Part shown: piece after piece, positions 49,262 through 57,476 of the stretch
Numbering within the stretch: position 1 is the stretch's first letter
Layout: each line of letters starts with the position of its first letter
Source: Bifidobacterium boum
GTDB lineage: Bacteria > Actinomycetota > Actinomycetes > Actinomycetales > Bifidobacteriaceae
Direction of reading: 5' to 3'
Assembly (NCBI RefSeq): GCF_000741535.1
Contig: NZ_JGYQ01000016.1
Coordinates: 62,001-126,000, forward strand
Length of the DNA: 64,000 nt
The notes under the pieces: generated by a model
The model's input: the letters and a program-made list of their open reading frames with translations, nothing else
What the model was told of the DNA's origin: nothing
Databases searched by the model: none
Position numbers and translations under genes: made by a program

Positions 49262-49742
49262 TGGACTGTGCCACCTTCTCCTTGAGACTCTCACGATACG
49301 CCTTGAGTTCGTCGGCCAGACGCCCGTCGGTGATGCTCAGAATGCTCACCGCAAGCAGGCCGGCGTTCGTGGCACCGGAATTGCCGACCGCCGTCGTAGC
49401 GACAGGGATGCCGCCAGGCATCTGCACGATGGACAGCAGGGAATCCCAGCCGGACAGCGCATGCGAGCGCACCGGCACGCCGATGACCGGCAGCGTGGTT
49501 TGCGCGGCGACCATGCCAGGCAGATGGGCGGCCCCGCCGGCGCCGGCGATGATGACCTTGATGCCCTTGTCACGCGCGGAATGCGCGAAATCCGCCATGA
49601 GTTCAGGCGTACGGTGGGCGGAAATCACCTGCTTCATGTACGGCACCTTGAACTGGTCAAGCATCTCGCAGGCGTGCTTCATGGTCTCCCAATCGCTCGC
49701 CGAACCCATAATCACAGCAACTTGCGGCGTTTCTTCAGCCAT
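49245..49742 (-). CDS. purE: N5-CAIR mutase
   Basis: Converts N5-CAIR to CAIR, working with PurK. 165 residues: [15 protein letters not shown]-terminus, [28 protein letters not shown] and [13 protein letters not shown]. The ATG follows GGAGG. Divergent from the DXS-like gene. Confidence 0.98.
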   Translation of the reverse strand: MAEETPQVAVIMGSASDWETMKHACEMLDQFKVPYMKQVISAHRTPELMADFAHSARDKGIKVIIAGAGGAAHLPGMVAAQTTLPVIGVPVRSHALSGWDSLLSIVQMPGGIPVATTAVGNSGATNAGLLAVSILSITDGRLADELKAYRESLKEKVAQSNAELV

Positions 49743-49861
49743 TCCTACCTCCAGATCGGACAGAGTGGACGCAACCCACCACTTTACGCAACGGCTTCGA
49801 AAAGGCACAGCGGTGTGAGGCATACACCATTTACGAAGAAACTGAGGGTATTTTCACTGCC

Positions 49862-49892
49862 TTGTACCATCACGCTCCGCGTGGTCTACAAT
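49862..49892 (+). promoter_or_regulatory. Promoter of the DXS-like gene
   Basis: TTGTAC (49862-49867) and TACAAT (49887-49892) 19 bases apart, upstream of a GGAAGGAG ribosome site at 49911-49918. Confidence 0.55.
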
Positions 49893-49925
49893 CTCACAGT
49901 TGGGACAAACGGAAGGAGCAAGCGT

Positions 49926-51839
49926 ATGGTCGGCGGTTTTCTGGAGCATATTTCGAGCCCCGCCGATGTCAAAGCGCTTGATTCCAAGAATCTGCCGGCC
50001 CTGTGCCAGGAGATCCGCACGACGCTGGTGCGCTACGGCAAGCTGCACGGCGGGCATATCGGCTCGAACCTCGGCATGGTCGAGGCGACCGTGGCCTTGC
50101 ACCGCGTGTTCGATTCGCCGCTTGACAAAATCGTCTTCGACGTCTCCCACCAAAGCTACGTGCACAAGATGCTCACCGGGCGTGCGCCGGCCTATATGGA
50201 CGAACGGCTGTTCGGCACGGTGACCGGGTTCACGAACCCCGAGGAAAGCGAGCATGACATGTTCGTGCTCGGTCACACCGGAACTTCGATTTCGCTGGCG
50301 TGCGGGCTCGCGAAAACCCGCGACCTCATGGGCGGGCTTGACGGCACAAGCGGCACGCGCAATGTGATCGCCGTCATCGGAGACGGGTCGCTGAGCAGCG
50401 CCATCGCGTTCGAGGGGCTCAACAACGCGGCCGAGCAGGGCACGAATATGATCATCGTCGTCAACGACAACGAGATGTCCATTGCCGAGGATTTCGGCGG
50501 CATGTACGGGCAGCTCGCCCGGCTGCGCGCATCTGGCGGCACCTCGCAGCCCAATATTTTCAACGCGTTCGGCCTTGATTACCGGTATGTCGAGGACGGC
50601 AACGATGTGGCCGCGCTCGTAGAGGCGTTCAGCCAGGTCAAGGATATCGACCACCCGATCGTCATCCATATCCATACCGCCAAAGGGCTGGGGCTTGACG
50701 CCGAGGACGCTGCCGCCGGCGTCAAGGAAGGCCGCTGTGAGGCCAATCACTGGCAGGACCCGCTCGCAGCCCAAGGCAATCCTCTTGGCGCGCGCAAGCA
50801 TTACGGGCAGTTGGCGATGGCACGGCTGGAACCGCGGTTCGCCAGCGAGCCGGGACTTGTGGTCATCTCCCCCGCCACCCCGGGGTCGAACGGCATCACG
50901 CGTGAGTTCCGTGAGCGGGCGGGCGTCCATTACGTGGATACCGGCATCACCGAGGAGCATGCGGTGGCGTTCGCCTCGGGTATCGCGAAAGCCGGCGGCA
51001 CACCGGTGCTCGCAACCAGCGCGACCTTCTTCCAGCGTACCTTCGACCAGTTGCAGCAGGAACTGTCGCTCAACGGGACGCCGGTGACGCTCCTCGTGTT
51101 CGGGGCGGGCATTTCCGGCGCCGATAACACGCATTCCGGAGCCTTCGATATCCCAATGTTCGCGAATATCCCCAATCTGACATATCTGACGCCGACGAGC
51201 GGGGACGCGTTCCTTGCCATGCTCGACTGGTCGACGACATCGCACGACCATGGGGCGGTCGCGATCCGCGTGCCGGGCGAGCCGATTCTTGCGGCTGAAC
51301 GCGCGGCGGCAACTCATGGCGGCGCGTATCCGCGGTATCGCGGGGGTACCGCAGCCGAAACGCACGCGAAGGGCGATGCCGGAAACGCCGACACGCCGTT
51401 CGCCCGGTATCGGGTGACCCGGCAGGGCACGGATGTCGCGATCCTCGGTTTGGGCAACATGTATCCGCTCGCCGAACGTATCGCAGCGGATTTGGCAGAA
51501 TCCGGCGATGGCGGGGTGTCGGCAATCGACGCGACCGTCATCGACCCGCAGCAGTGCACCAGCCTTGACACCGCGTGCCTTGAGGCGTTGCGTAAGCGTC
51601 ATTCTCTGGTCGTCACACTTGAGGATGCACAGCTGTCCGGCGGCTGGGGCGAGCAGGTGACCGTGTATTACGCGAATCAGGATGGCCTGCAGCCGGCGGA
51701 CGGCGACAAGCACATGCGGGTGCTGAACTTCGGGGCCGCTAAGGAATTCACCGACCGCGTGCCCGCGCAGGACCTGTACAAGCGGTACGGCCTGACCGCA
51801 CCGCAGGTCGAGCAAGCCATCCGCTCCGCGTTGCGGTAG
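49926..51839 (+). CDS. DXS-like transketolase-family enzyme lacking acceptor-site arginines
   Basis: 637 residues with full 1-deoxyxylulose-5-phosphate-synthase architecture: His44 in GGHIGSNLG, FDVSHQSYVHKMLTGR, VLGHTGTSISLACGLAK, TPP-binding GDGSLSSAIAFEGLNN, catalytic Glu in TGITEEHAVAF, and ATFFQRTFDQ. Two arginines that hold the phosphate of glyceraldehyde 3-phosphate in E. coli DXS are absent: the DRAG Arg (R420) is Gly393 in VFGAGISGAD, and the YPRG Arg (R478) is Gly451 in AIRVPGEP; Tyr392 is replaced by Ser. A different acceptor is likely. It could still be an atypical DXS. A longer open frame upstream is ignored; GGAAGGAG ribosome site. Confidence 0.75.
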   Translation: MVGGFLEHISSPADVKALDSKNLPALCQEIRTTLVRYGKLHGGHIGSNLGMVEATVALHRVFDSPLDKIVFDVSHQSYVHKMLTGRAPAYMDERLFGTVTGFTNPEESEHDMFVLGHTGTSISLACGLAKTRDLMGGLDGTSGTRNVIAVIGDGSLSSAIAFEGLNNAAEQGTNMIIVVNDNEMSIAEDFGGMYGQLARLRASGGTSQPNIFNAFGLDYRYVEDGNDVAALVEAFSQVKDIDHPIVIHIHTAKGLGLDAEDAAAGVKEGRCEANHWQDPLAAQGNPLGARKHYGQLAMARLEPRFASEPGLVVISPATPGSNGITREFRERAGVHYVDTGITEEHAVAFASGIAKAGGTPVLATSATFFQRTFDQLQQELSLNGTPVTLLVFGAGISGADNTHSGAFDIPMFANIPNLTYLTPTSGDAFLAMLDWSTTSHDHGAVAIRVPGEPILAAERAAATHGGAYPRYRGGTAAETHAKGDAGNADTPFARYRVTRQGTDVAILGLGNMYPLAERIAADLAESGDGGVSAIDATVIDPQQCTSLDTACLEALRKRHSLVVTLEDAQLSGGWGEQVTVYYANQDGLQPADGDKHMRVLNFGAAKEFTDRVPAQDLYKRYGLTAPQVEQAIRSALR

Positions 51840-51893
51840 CATCTTTGCGAGTAGTGTCTTTCGGATTGCCATGACAACCCGGATTGTGCCGGT

Positions 51894-53363
51894 CTACTGA
51901 TTCGATTTGATGGCGTCGAGAGCGGGCACACGCACCGCCTTGTTCGCCGGTCCGAACCCGGAAATCAGGCTAATCAGCGTGGCGAAGGCGATGGCAAACA
52001 CGTACAGCCACCATGGGATCACCGAGATCCGCGCCGCCTCATCGCCGGTCCCGTTGCCCAGGATCGCCCATTGCAGGTGTTCCGCGCTAACGCCCCCATA
52101 ACGGATGAGATTGATCGCCAGCGAAATCAACGCACTCACCAAACAGCCGATAACGCCGCCGATAACGCCGATTGCGCCGGCTTCCACGAGGAACATCGCG
52201 CGGATGTCATGGACCGTGCAGCCGAGCGCTTTCATGATACCGATTTCCCGCACCCGTTCGGTGACTGACATGACCATGGTGTTGGCGATGCCGATGGCGG
52301 CGACCAGCAGCGCGACCGCACCGATACCGCCGAGAATCAGCTGAATCGAGCGGGTTTGCTCTTTAAGTGAGTCCAGCATGTCCCGGCTCGAGGAGGTCGT
52401 GAATCCCATCGTCCTGATTTGGGATTCGACATCGGCGACATGGTCGATGTCCTGCACGCGCACGAGCGCCGAATCATAGGCCAGCGTGCCCGCCGCCGCA
52501 TCCGGATGGATTTTCGCGACAAGGTCCTTCAACGCGGCTATGTCCATAAGCAGACCGGACGATGTGGCTTGTCCCTTGCCGTTGTCTTCCTTGAGCAGTC
52601 CGGAAACCTGGATTTGTGTTCCGGAACCTGAGCCCTCCGCCGTCTGTCCGTTCGAGGCGGTAGGGGTAGACGATGATGCCACATTCCCGGAATCATCGGT
52701 CTGCGCGGCGCCGACAGTGATCTTGGTCGTCAGGATGTTGAAGAACGGGTCCTGTGCGTCCGACTTGTCTTCGCAGCCTTCGGCACGCTGCTCGGGGGTG
52801 CAAGAATCCGCAAGATAGGACGGGCGCATGCGGAAATTGTCGCTTTCCGGGCGCAGACTGTCGATGAAATCGTATGCCGTGTACTGCCCGGCGAGTACAT
52901 CGCCCTGACGATTCGGTTTGCGCCCGGAATCCAACTGGTAATCCATGGCGTCGAACTGGGTCATATCAATGGCCTCGATTACACCGTTCTGATCGACATA
53001 CCGATTCGCGGGACCGGCGGTAAGAATCGCATCTAAGTAGGTGACGTGTCCGGTCGCCCCGGCGACGTACTGCAGCGAGCGGAAATCCTTGACCGCCTTG
53101 TCGTCGATGCGCGCGGTCGCCGTGCCCGAACCGTCAGCCATACCCATGCCGCCAGTATTGTTCGCGCCGGTGACGGTGATGATGGTCAGATCGCCCATCG
53201 AGGCGAGCATCTGCTTGTTCTGCTCGTCAATGCCGCTGCCGAGCGAAACCATGGTGACGATGGAGCAGCAGCCCACCACCACGCCGAGCACGGTAAGTAT
53301 GGTGCGTGATTTGCGGCGGAACAGGTTCTGCCGGCACAGGTGCACGAGGTCGGAGAATCTCAT
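51894..53363 (-). CDS. MacB-like ABC transporter permease
   Basis: 489 residues. N-terminal membrane segment in a MacB-type leader (FRRKSRTILTVLGVVVGCCS), a large extracellular domain of ~280 residues with two cysteines (DSCTPEQRAEGCED), then three C-terminal FtsX-type membrane segments around the conserved VRVPALDAIKSNQ end and GIMKALGCTVHDIRAMFLVE. Start overlaps the preceding gene's stop by four bases. Works with the ATPase at 54671, probably coupling ATP use to movement of an extracellular or membrane substrate. Gram-positive relatives export peptides or sense antibiotics. Confidence 0.83.
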   Translation of the reverse strand: MRFSDLVHLCRQNLFRRKSRTILTVLGVVVGCCSIVTMVSLGSGIDEQNKQMLASMGDLTIITVTGANNTGGMGMADGSGTATARIDDKAVKDFRSLQYVAGATGHVTYLDAILTAGPANRYVDQNGVIEAIDMTQFDAMDYQLDSGRKPNRQGDVLAGQYTAYDFIDSLRPESDNFRMRPSYLADSCTPEQRAEGCEDKSDAQDPFFNILTTKITVGAAQTDDSGNVASSSTPTASNGQTAEGSGSGTQIQVSGLLKEDNGKGQATSSGLLMDIAALKDLVAKIHPDAAAGTLAYDSALVRVQDIDHVADVESQIRTMGFTTSSSRDMLDSLKEQTRSIQLILGGIGAVALLVAAIGIANTMVMSVTERVREIGIMKALGCTVHDIRAMFLVEAGAIGVIGGVIGCLVSALISLAINLIRYGGVSAEHLQWAILGNGTGDEAARISVIPWWLYVFAIAFATLISLISGFGPANKAVRVPALDAIKSNQ

Positions 53364-54577
53364 GAGCGTTCCCCCGGCTGCGGGGCGATCACCTCGGTGG
53401 GAGCCTGTCGGTCGGCATCATCCGCGGCGGGCTGTTCGGCGGTGTGCCCCTGCGCTTCCGGCTTGTCGCTGCCGTCCTGGTCATCCTGCCAGGCGTCCCA
53501 CTGCTCGTCCATCGCCGAACGCTTCTTCTTGCGGTGACGCTTCACCAGCACCACAATCACGACAATCGCCACAATCGCAACGGCAGCGACCGTGGGCAGC
53601 AGCCAGACAGGTGTGCCCGGCTGTTCGTCCTGTACGTCCGCCGCAGTGTCGTCCATGGCGGGAGCGGGGTCGGCGACCGTGAGTTTGACCGGGAATTCCT
53701 TGGTTTTCTGCTGACCGTCGGAATCTTCATACGTAACAGTGATCTTCGCGTCCAAATCCCCACTGTCCGTGGGTGTGAACGCGTAGGCGATGGTTCCACT
53801 GCCGCCGGAAGCGACGTTGCCGAGGTACTGCGTCTTTGATACGGTGTCGAAGCCCTTGCCGTCCATCGTTGCTTCGACGTTCGAAATGTCGCCTTTGCCT
53901 TTGTTCACATAGGCGAGGGTGATGGTGCTTTCCTGGCCGTTCTGTGCGTCATCGGGAATGACGGGGTCGTTGATTTGGAAGCGGTCGGGCTGGCTGACCG
54001 GCACGGAGATCTTCTCGTCCACACTGTTGGAGCTGCGCTGGCCGGCATCCACGTATTCGTAACGGAAGCTGACGACCACTGCCTGTGCACCGCTTTTCGC
54101 GTCGATCAGGGCCTGCATTGGCACGGTCTGGCTTTGTGTGGCGCCCGCGGCCAGCTGGGGCACGTAGAAGGTGTTCGTGCCGCCGGCGATGGTCAGCCCG
54201 TCACCACCGTCCACACTGATGACCATATTCTGGACAGCCACCGACCCCTTGTTCTGGAAGGAGAATCCGAGGTCGAACTTGCCACCGGCCGGAACGGAAC
54301 CGTCGCCGTAGGTGAAATTCGTGATGATGACATTCGGCACCGGGCCGGCGATGGGGGCTGCGCTCTGCCCGGAATCACCGGCGGACTGGTCGATGTCGTC
54401 AACGGGTGTGGCGCGCCGGGTGCCGGCATCCCCGGCGACGATGGTATCGGTTGCCGCCGCGGCGGCTTGGCCGGACGCCATCGCGCAGACGGGTGCAGAC
54501 ACGCAGGCCACAATCAGGGCAACGAGCACGATGAGCGTGATAATCGGCTTGACGGCGATAGTTCGGGGACGGTTCAT
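53360..54577 (-). CDS. Membrane-anchored extracellular protein with CARDB-like repeats
   Basis: About 405 residues. Signal peptide (TIAVKPIITLIVLVALIVACVSA), a Thr/Ala-rich spacer, two beta-sandwich repeats of the CARDB/COG1361 kind (NVIITNFTYGDGSVPAGGKF ... FSFQNKGSVAVQNMVISVDG and STITLAYVNKGKGDISNVEA), a C-terminal membrane segment (WLLPTVAAVAIVAIVVIVVL) with a basic stop-transfer, then a ~45-residue acidic cytoplasmic tail. Sandwiched between ATPase and permease in one operon, so it is probably an accessory or substrate-capture subunit of the transporter. Confidence 0.75.
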   Translation of the reverse strand: MNRPRTIAVKPIITLIVLVALIVACVSAPVCAMASGQAAAAATDTIVAGDAGTRRATPVDDIDQSAGDSGQSAAPIAGPVPNVIITNFTYGDGSVPAGGKFDLGFSFQNKGSVAVQNMVISVDGGDGLTIAGGTNTFYVPQLAAGATQSQTVPMQALIDAKSGAQAVVVSFRYEYVDAGQRSSNSVDEKISVPVSQPDRFQINDPVIPDDAQNGQESTITLAYVNKGKGDISNVEATMDGKGFDTVSKTQYLGNVASGGSGTIAYAFTPTDSGDLDAKITVTYEDSDGQQKTKEFPVKLTVADPAPAMDDTAADVQDEQPGTPVWLLPTVAAVAIVAIVVIVVLVKRHRKKKRSAMDEQWDAWQDDQDGSDKPEAQGHTAEQPAADDADRQAPTEVIAPQPGERS

Positions 54578-54670
54578 GGTGGTCTTTCTCTCTGGTTTTC
54601 GAAAAGCTTGCTGTTGAGAAATGTTGCTGTGCAATTGACGTGGGAACGCCCGGTTGCGCAAGTTAGAAGG

Positions 54671-55507
54671 CTATCTGTCCTGCTCGGTGTCATGGACGAT
54701 ACGCCCGTCCAACAAGGTGACGATACGATCCGCATACGCGGCCATATGGTCGTCATGCGTGACCAGCACGATGGTCTGGCCGTTCTCGCGGGCGAAATCG
54801 CGAATCATATCCATGATGTCGACTTTCGTCTTCGAATCAAGATTGCCAGTCGGCTCGTCGGCAAACACGACTTGCGGGCGGGTGACGAACGCGCGGGCGA
54901 TACCAACACGCTGCTGCTGGCCGCCGGACATCTGCGAGGGGTAATGGTTCAGACTTTTGCCGAGCCCGACGCGTCTGAGCATCGCCCGCGCCCGGGCTTC
55001 GCGCTCCTCGCGTGGCACCCCGCGGAACATGAGCGGCATCGCGACGTTTTCGACGGCGTTGAGCCCGGGGAGCAGATTGTAGGACTGGAAAACGAAACCG
55101 ATGTGCTTCTGCCTGAATTCGGCGAGTTCGCGCTCGTCGAGCCGCGAGACGACGATGCCGCCGATCCGCACGCCTCCGCGCGTCGGGCGTTCCATACCGG
55201 CAAGCTGGTTGAGCAGCGTGGATTTGCCTGAACCGGATTCACCGTAGATGCAGCAGATCTGGCCGCGCGCGATATCGAGGTTGATCCGGTCGAGGGCGAT
55301 GACGCGCTCGGTGCCCATGACGTATTCCTTGCGCAGGTTGCGTACTTCGATCATCGGGCGTTCTGAGGCGGGATGCGTGCCGTTGTGCCGTGCGGTCCGA
55401 GGAGCCGGGGTTGCGAGCGCGCCCGAGGCATCTGGTACTGCCGACGCATCCGATGCAATCGATGCATCCGTATTGGCCGTAGGTGGCGGCGACGCGAGCC
55501 AAGCCAT
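54671..55507 (-). CDS. MacB/LolD-type ABC transporter ATP-binding protein
   Basis: 278 residues; the ABC core starts near residue 52 (MIEVRNLRKEYVMGTERVIA). Walker A YGESGSGKSTLLN, Q-loop VFQSYNLLPGL, signature MSGGQQQR, Walker B VVFADEPTGNLDS, switch His in VTHDDHMA. The first ~50 residues are an Asp/Ala/Ser-rich low-complexity extension. The start at 55507 has an AAGGG ribosome site and is preferred; an internal start at 55354 would remove the extension but has no site. Operon with the CARDB and permease genes. Confidence 0.87.
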   Translation of the reverse strand: MAWLASPPPTANTDASIASDASAVPDASGALATPAPRTARHNGTHPASERPMIEVRNLRKEYVMGTERVIALDRINLDIARGQICCIYGESGSGKSTLLNQLAGMERPTRGGVRIGGIVVSRLDERELAEFRQKHIGFVFQSYNLLPGLNAVENVAMPLMFRGVPREEREARARAMLRRVGLGKSLNHYPSQMSGGQQQRVGIARAFVTRPQVVFADEPTGNLDSKTKVDIMDMIRDFARENGQTIVLVTHDDHMAAYADRIVTLLDGRIVHDTEQDR

Positions 55508-55665
55508 AGGCGTCCCTTCTCATCTCACGGCCCCTCAACACAGCGGTGCCGCATTCATCACTTCAAGTATTCATCCGAGTATATGTCTGAACACCCCCAT
55601 ACGCCACCTGCCGATACCGCCGGCATGCCGTATGGCGGGCGGCGGGCGCACGTCCCTGATGCTGC

Positions 55666-55671
55666 TATAAT
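55666..55671 (+). promoter_or_regulatory. -10 box of tRNA-Arg
   Basis: Perfect TATAAT, 18 bases before the mature tRNA 5' end. The -35 region is GC-rich and weak. Confidence 0.6.
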
Positions 55672-55688
55672 GGCACACGTTGTCTTAC

Positions 55689-55762
55689 GGCCCCGTAGCT
55701 CAGTTGGATAGAGCAGGAAACTTCTAATTTCAAGGTCGTCGGTTCGAATCCGACCGGGGTCA
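55689..55762 (+). tRNA. tRNA-Arg (TCT)
   Basis: Cloverleaf: acceptor GGCCCCG/CGGGGTC (one G-T pair), D-arm GCTCAGTTGGATAGAGC, anticodon loop CTTCTAA with anticodon TCT, T-arm GTCGG/CCGAC with TTCGAAT. CCA is not encoded. Position 27-43 of the anticodon stem is a mismatch (G-A). Reads AGA, a rare codon in this GC-rich genome. Confidence 0.95.
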
Positions 55763-55860
55763 CTTTTCCATCAAGGTCGTCACGACCGTTTCGTTGCACA
55801 AACCGTCATCGCGGTCTCGCACGCAACCACCTCGTGCAACGCCGCTATCCCATGTTTTCA

Positions 55861-55915
55861 CCCCCCCCCCCAAAAAAACTGTCTACGCTCAGACAGCTGT
55901 GAGCGTAGACAGTTT
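55861..55915 (-). terminator. Intrinsic terminator of the anion permease, with C11A7 homopolymer
   Basis: On the minus strand a 15-bp stem (AAACTGTCTACGCTC and complement) is followed by T7 and then G11. It lies 36 bases past the permease stop. The adjoining homopolymer run (plus strand 11 C then 7 A, 55861-55878) is unusual and prone to slippage or sequencing error. Confidence 0.93.
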
Positions 55916-55950
55916 GGGAAGGGCGCGCGCAGGTCAGTCGAGTACGCAGG

Positions 55951-57144
55951 TCAGTCGATGATCCACGACAAGCCGACCAACACCACCAAGAACAGCACGT
56001 TAACCGCGCTGTACACCGCCAAATACCGGCCTTTCCTATCCGGATACCGCCGCGTCACGTTCTTGTAGGACACCAAGGACGCCATCGACGCGATCAGCGT
56101 ACCCATGCCGCCCAAATTCGTACCGATGATCAGATGCGTCCAATCATCGCAGAAGCCCGACAGCAGAATCGTCGTCGGCACATTGCTCATGATCTGGCTG
56201 GAAACGACCGCCACTTCAAGCGGATGGCCGCCCACCAAGGACGCCGCCAGCGAGTAGAACGCTGGCACGCGCTTCATATTGCCGATGAAAATGAAGAACA
56301 TGATGAAGGTCAGCGGCAACCCCCAATCGACCTTCCGGAACGCCTTGCGATCGGCGAACAGGAACACGCCGAAGACCACGACGCACATCACCCAGATCGG
56401 CACCAGGTCGCTGACCACCAGCAGGCACAGCAGGAACAACACCGCATACACCCACACGCGCCAGCCGCCATGGCCGGCACCATAGCCGGTCAAGCGGATT
56501 TCGTCAGGCTGCGGCTGGTCGGGCTGCGGAGCAAGCACCCCGCGTTCGATATCTTCCCCGTCAAGATCGGCGAACCGGCTTACTTTCTTGCCGCCGAAGG
56601 CCACCGAAATCACCACAATCAGCAATACCGCAGCGACAAACGAATACGGGGCCATGATGCCGAGGAACTTTCCGGTCGGTATGCCGGACAACGCTTTGAG
56701 ATACAGATTATGCGCATTGCCCACCGGGGTGAGCATGCTGCCGACATTCGCCCCCACGGTCATCAGTGTCGCCACCAGCACGGCCGACACCTCCATACCC
56801 GCCATCGTGAGCACAGAAATCGCGAACGGGATGAAGGTGACCAGCGCGACATCATTGGTGATCAGCATCGAGGAAAAATACGTGAGCGACACCAGTACCA
56901 GCACCACACCGCGCTGGGTGCGCACCATGCGCAGCAGACGCGAGCCGACCATGCGGAACACGCCGATGCGCTGGAATCCGCACACCACCAGCATCAGACA
57001 CACCAGCTGGGCGATCGTCTTGGTATGCACATAGCTGCGATACTCGCCATCCGGAGGCACCACGAAACAGGATATGATTGCAAGGACCGTAGCGACGATG
57101 AGAATCGTCTCACTCTTGACTACTTCAAGCAACCAACGTCGCAT
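55951..57144 (-). CDS. SLC13/CitMHS-like anion permease
   Basis: 397 residues, about 10-11 membrane segments. Conserved family patches: SSMLITNDVALVTFIPFAIS (the ITND signature of the DASS/ArsB group), GANVGSMLTPVGNAHNLYLK (GNxxN), and a C-terminal SQIMSNVPTTILLSGF. Related carriers move citrate, dicarboxylates, sulfate or arsenite. The cytoplasmic loop near residue 215 is acidic and Pro-rich. The ATG at 57144 follows GGAGG. Substrate unknown; ends at a strong terminator. Confidence 0.83.
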   Translation of the reverse strand: MRRWLLEVVKSETILIVATVLAIISCFVVPPDGEYRSYVHTKTIAQLVCLMLVVCGFQRIGVFRMVGSRLLRMVRTQRGVVLVLVSLTYFSSMLITNDVALVTFIPFAISVLTMAGMEVSAVLVATLMTVGANVGSMLTPVGNAHNLYLKALSGIPTGKFLGIMAPYSFVAAVLLIVVISVAFGGKKVSRFADLDGEDIERGVLAPQPDQPQPDEIRLTGYGAGHGGWRVWVYAVLFLLCLLVVSDLVPIWVMCVVVFGVFLFADRKAFRKVDWGLPLTFIMFFIFIGNMKRVPAFYSLAASLVGGHPLEVAVVSSQIMSNVPTTILLSGFCDDWTHLIIGTNLGGMGTLIASMASLVSYKNVTRRYPDRKGRYLAVYSAVNVLFLVVLVGLSWIID

Positions 57145-57476
57145 CCAGTCCTCCGTGAATTTGAGTTGAACCCTAGGTGAATTCAACATGCCGCACCCGC
57201 GACATGCCCAATCTTAGCGGGGAAATACGGCAGGCTGAAGCCAAAGACGGCGTGTTCGCGCGGATTGCTCCGACCATCGTCGAAAATGTCGGCGGCAAAT
57301 ACGCCAGTATTGCCGAAATGCCGCCAATCGCGCGCCCGAACGAAGCCGACCGGTCGGTAGAGAACGACGCGGAGGGCGGCACGCGTCACGCGCGTGTCAC
57401 AACGATTCGCACAGACACCGGACAGCGCCCACCGGACAGCCACCGCCGGACCGGAACATCACGCGTCACGCGCGTG
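57145..57476. other. Gap upstream of the anion permease
   Basis: 332 bases between two minus-strand genes. Open frames exist on both strands (57207 onward, plus; 57382 backward, minus) but neither has a ribosome site or a recognisable family. It contains one copy and most of a second copy of a 25-bp direct repeat (see 57380). Confidence 0.5.
57380..57404. repeat. 25-bp direct repeat, copy 1 (copy 2 at 57460-57484)
   Basis: Two identical 25-bp copies exactly 80 bases apart, each containing the palindrome CACGCGCGTG. The second runs over the stop codon of the arabinofuranosidase gene. It may be a recent small duplication or a binding-site pair. Confidence 0.8.

Noticed and set aside
49236-49925. 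N-terminal extension of the DXS-like protein
   Set aside because: The frame is open over the purE/purK junction on the other strand, but a promoter and a strong ribosome site set the start at 49926.
55689-55900. Integration site of a mobile island at tRNA-Arg
   Set aside because: No integrase gene, no duplicated tRNA 3' end in the window, and ordinary genes on both sides.
57177-57400. Small genes on either strand upstream of the anion permease
   Set aside because: Both strands show plausible codons, but neither frame has a ribosome site or known family; the signal cannot be separated from mirror-strand coding bias.
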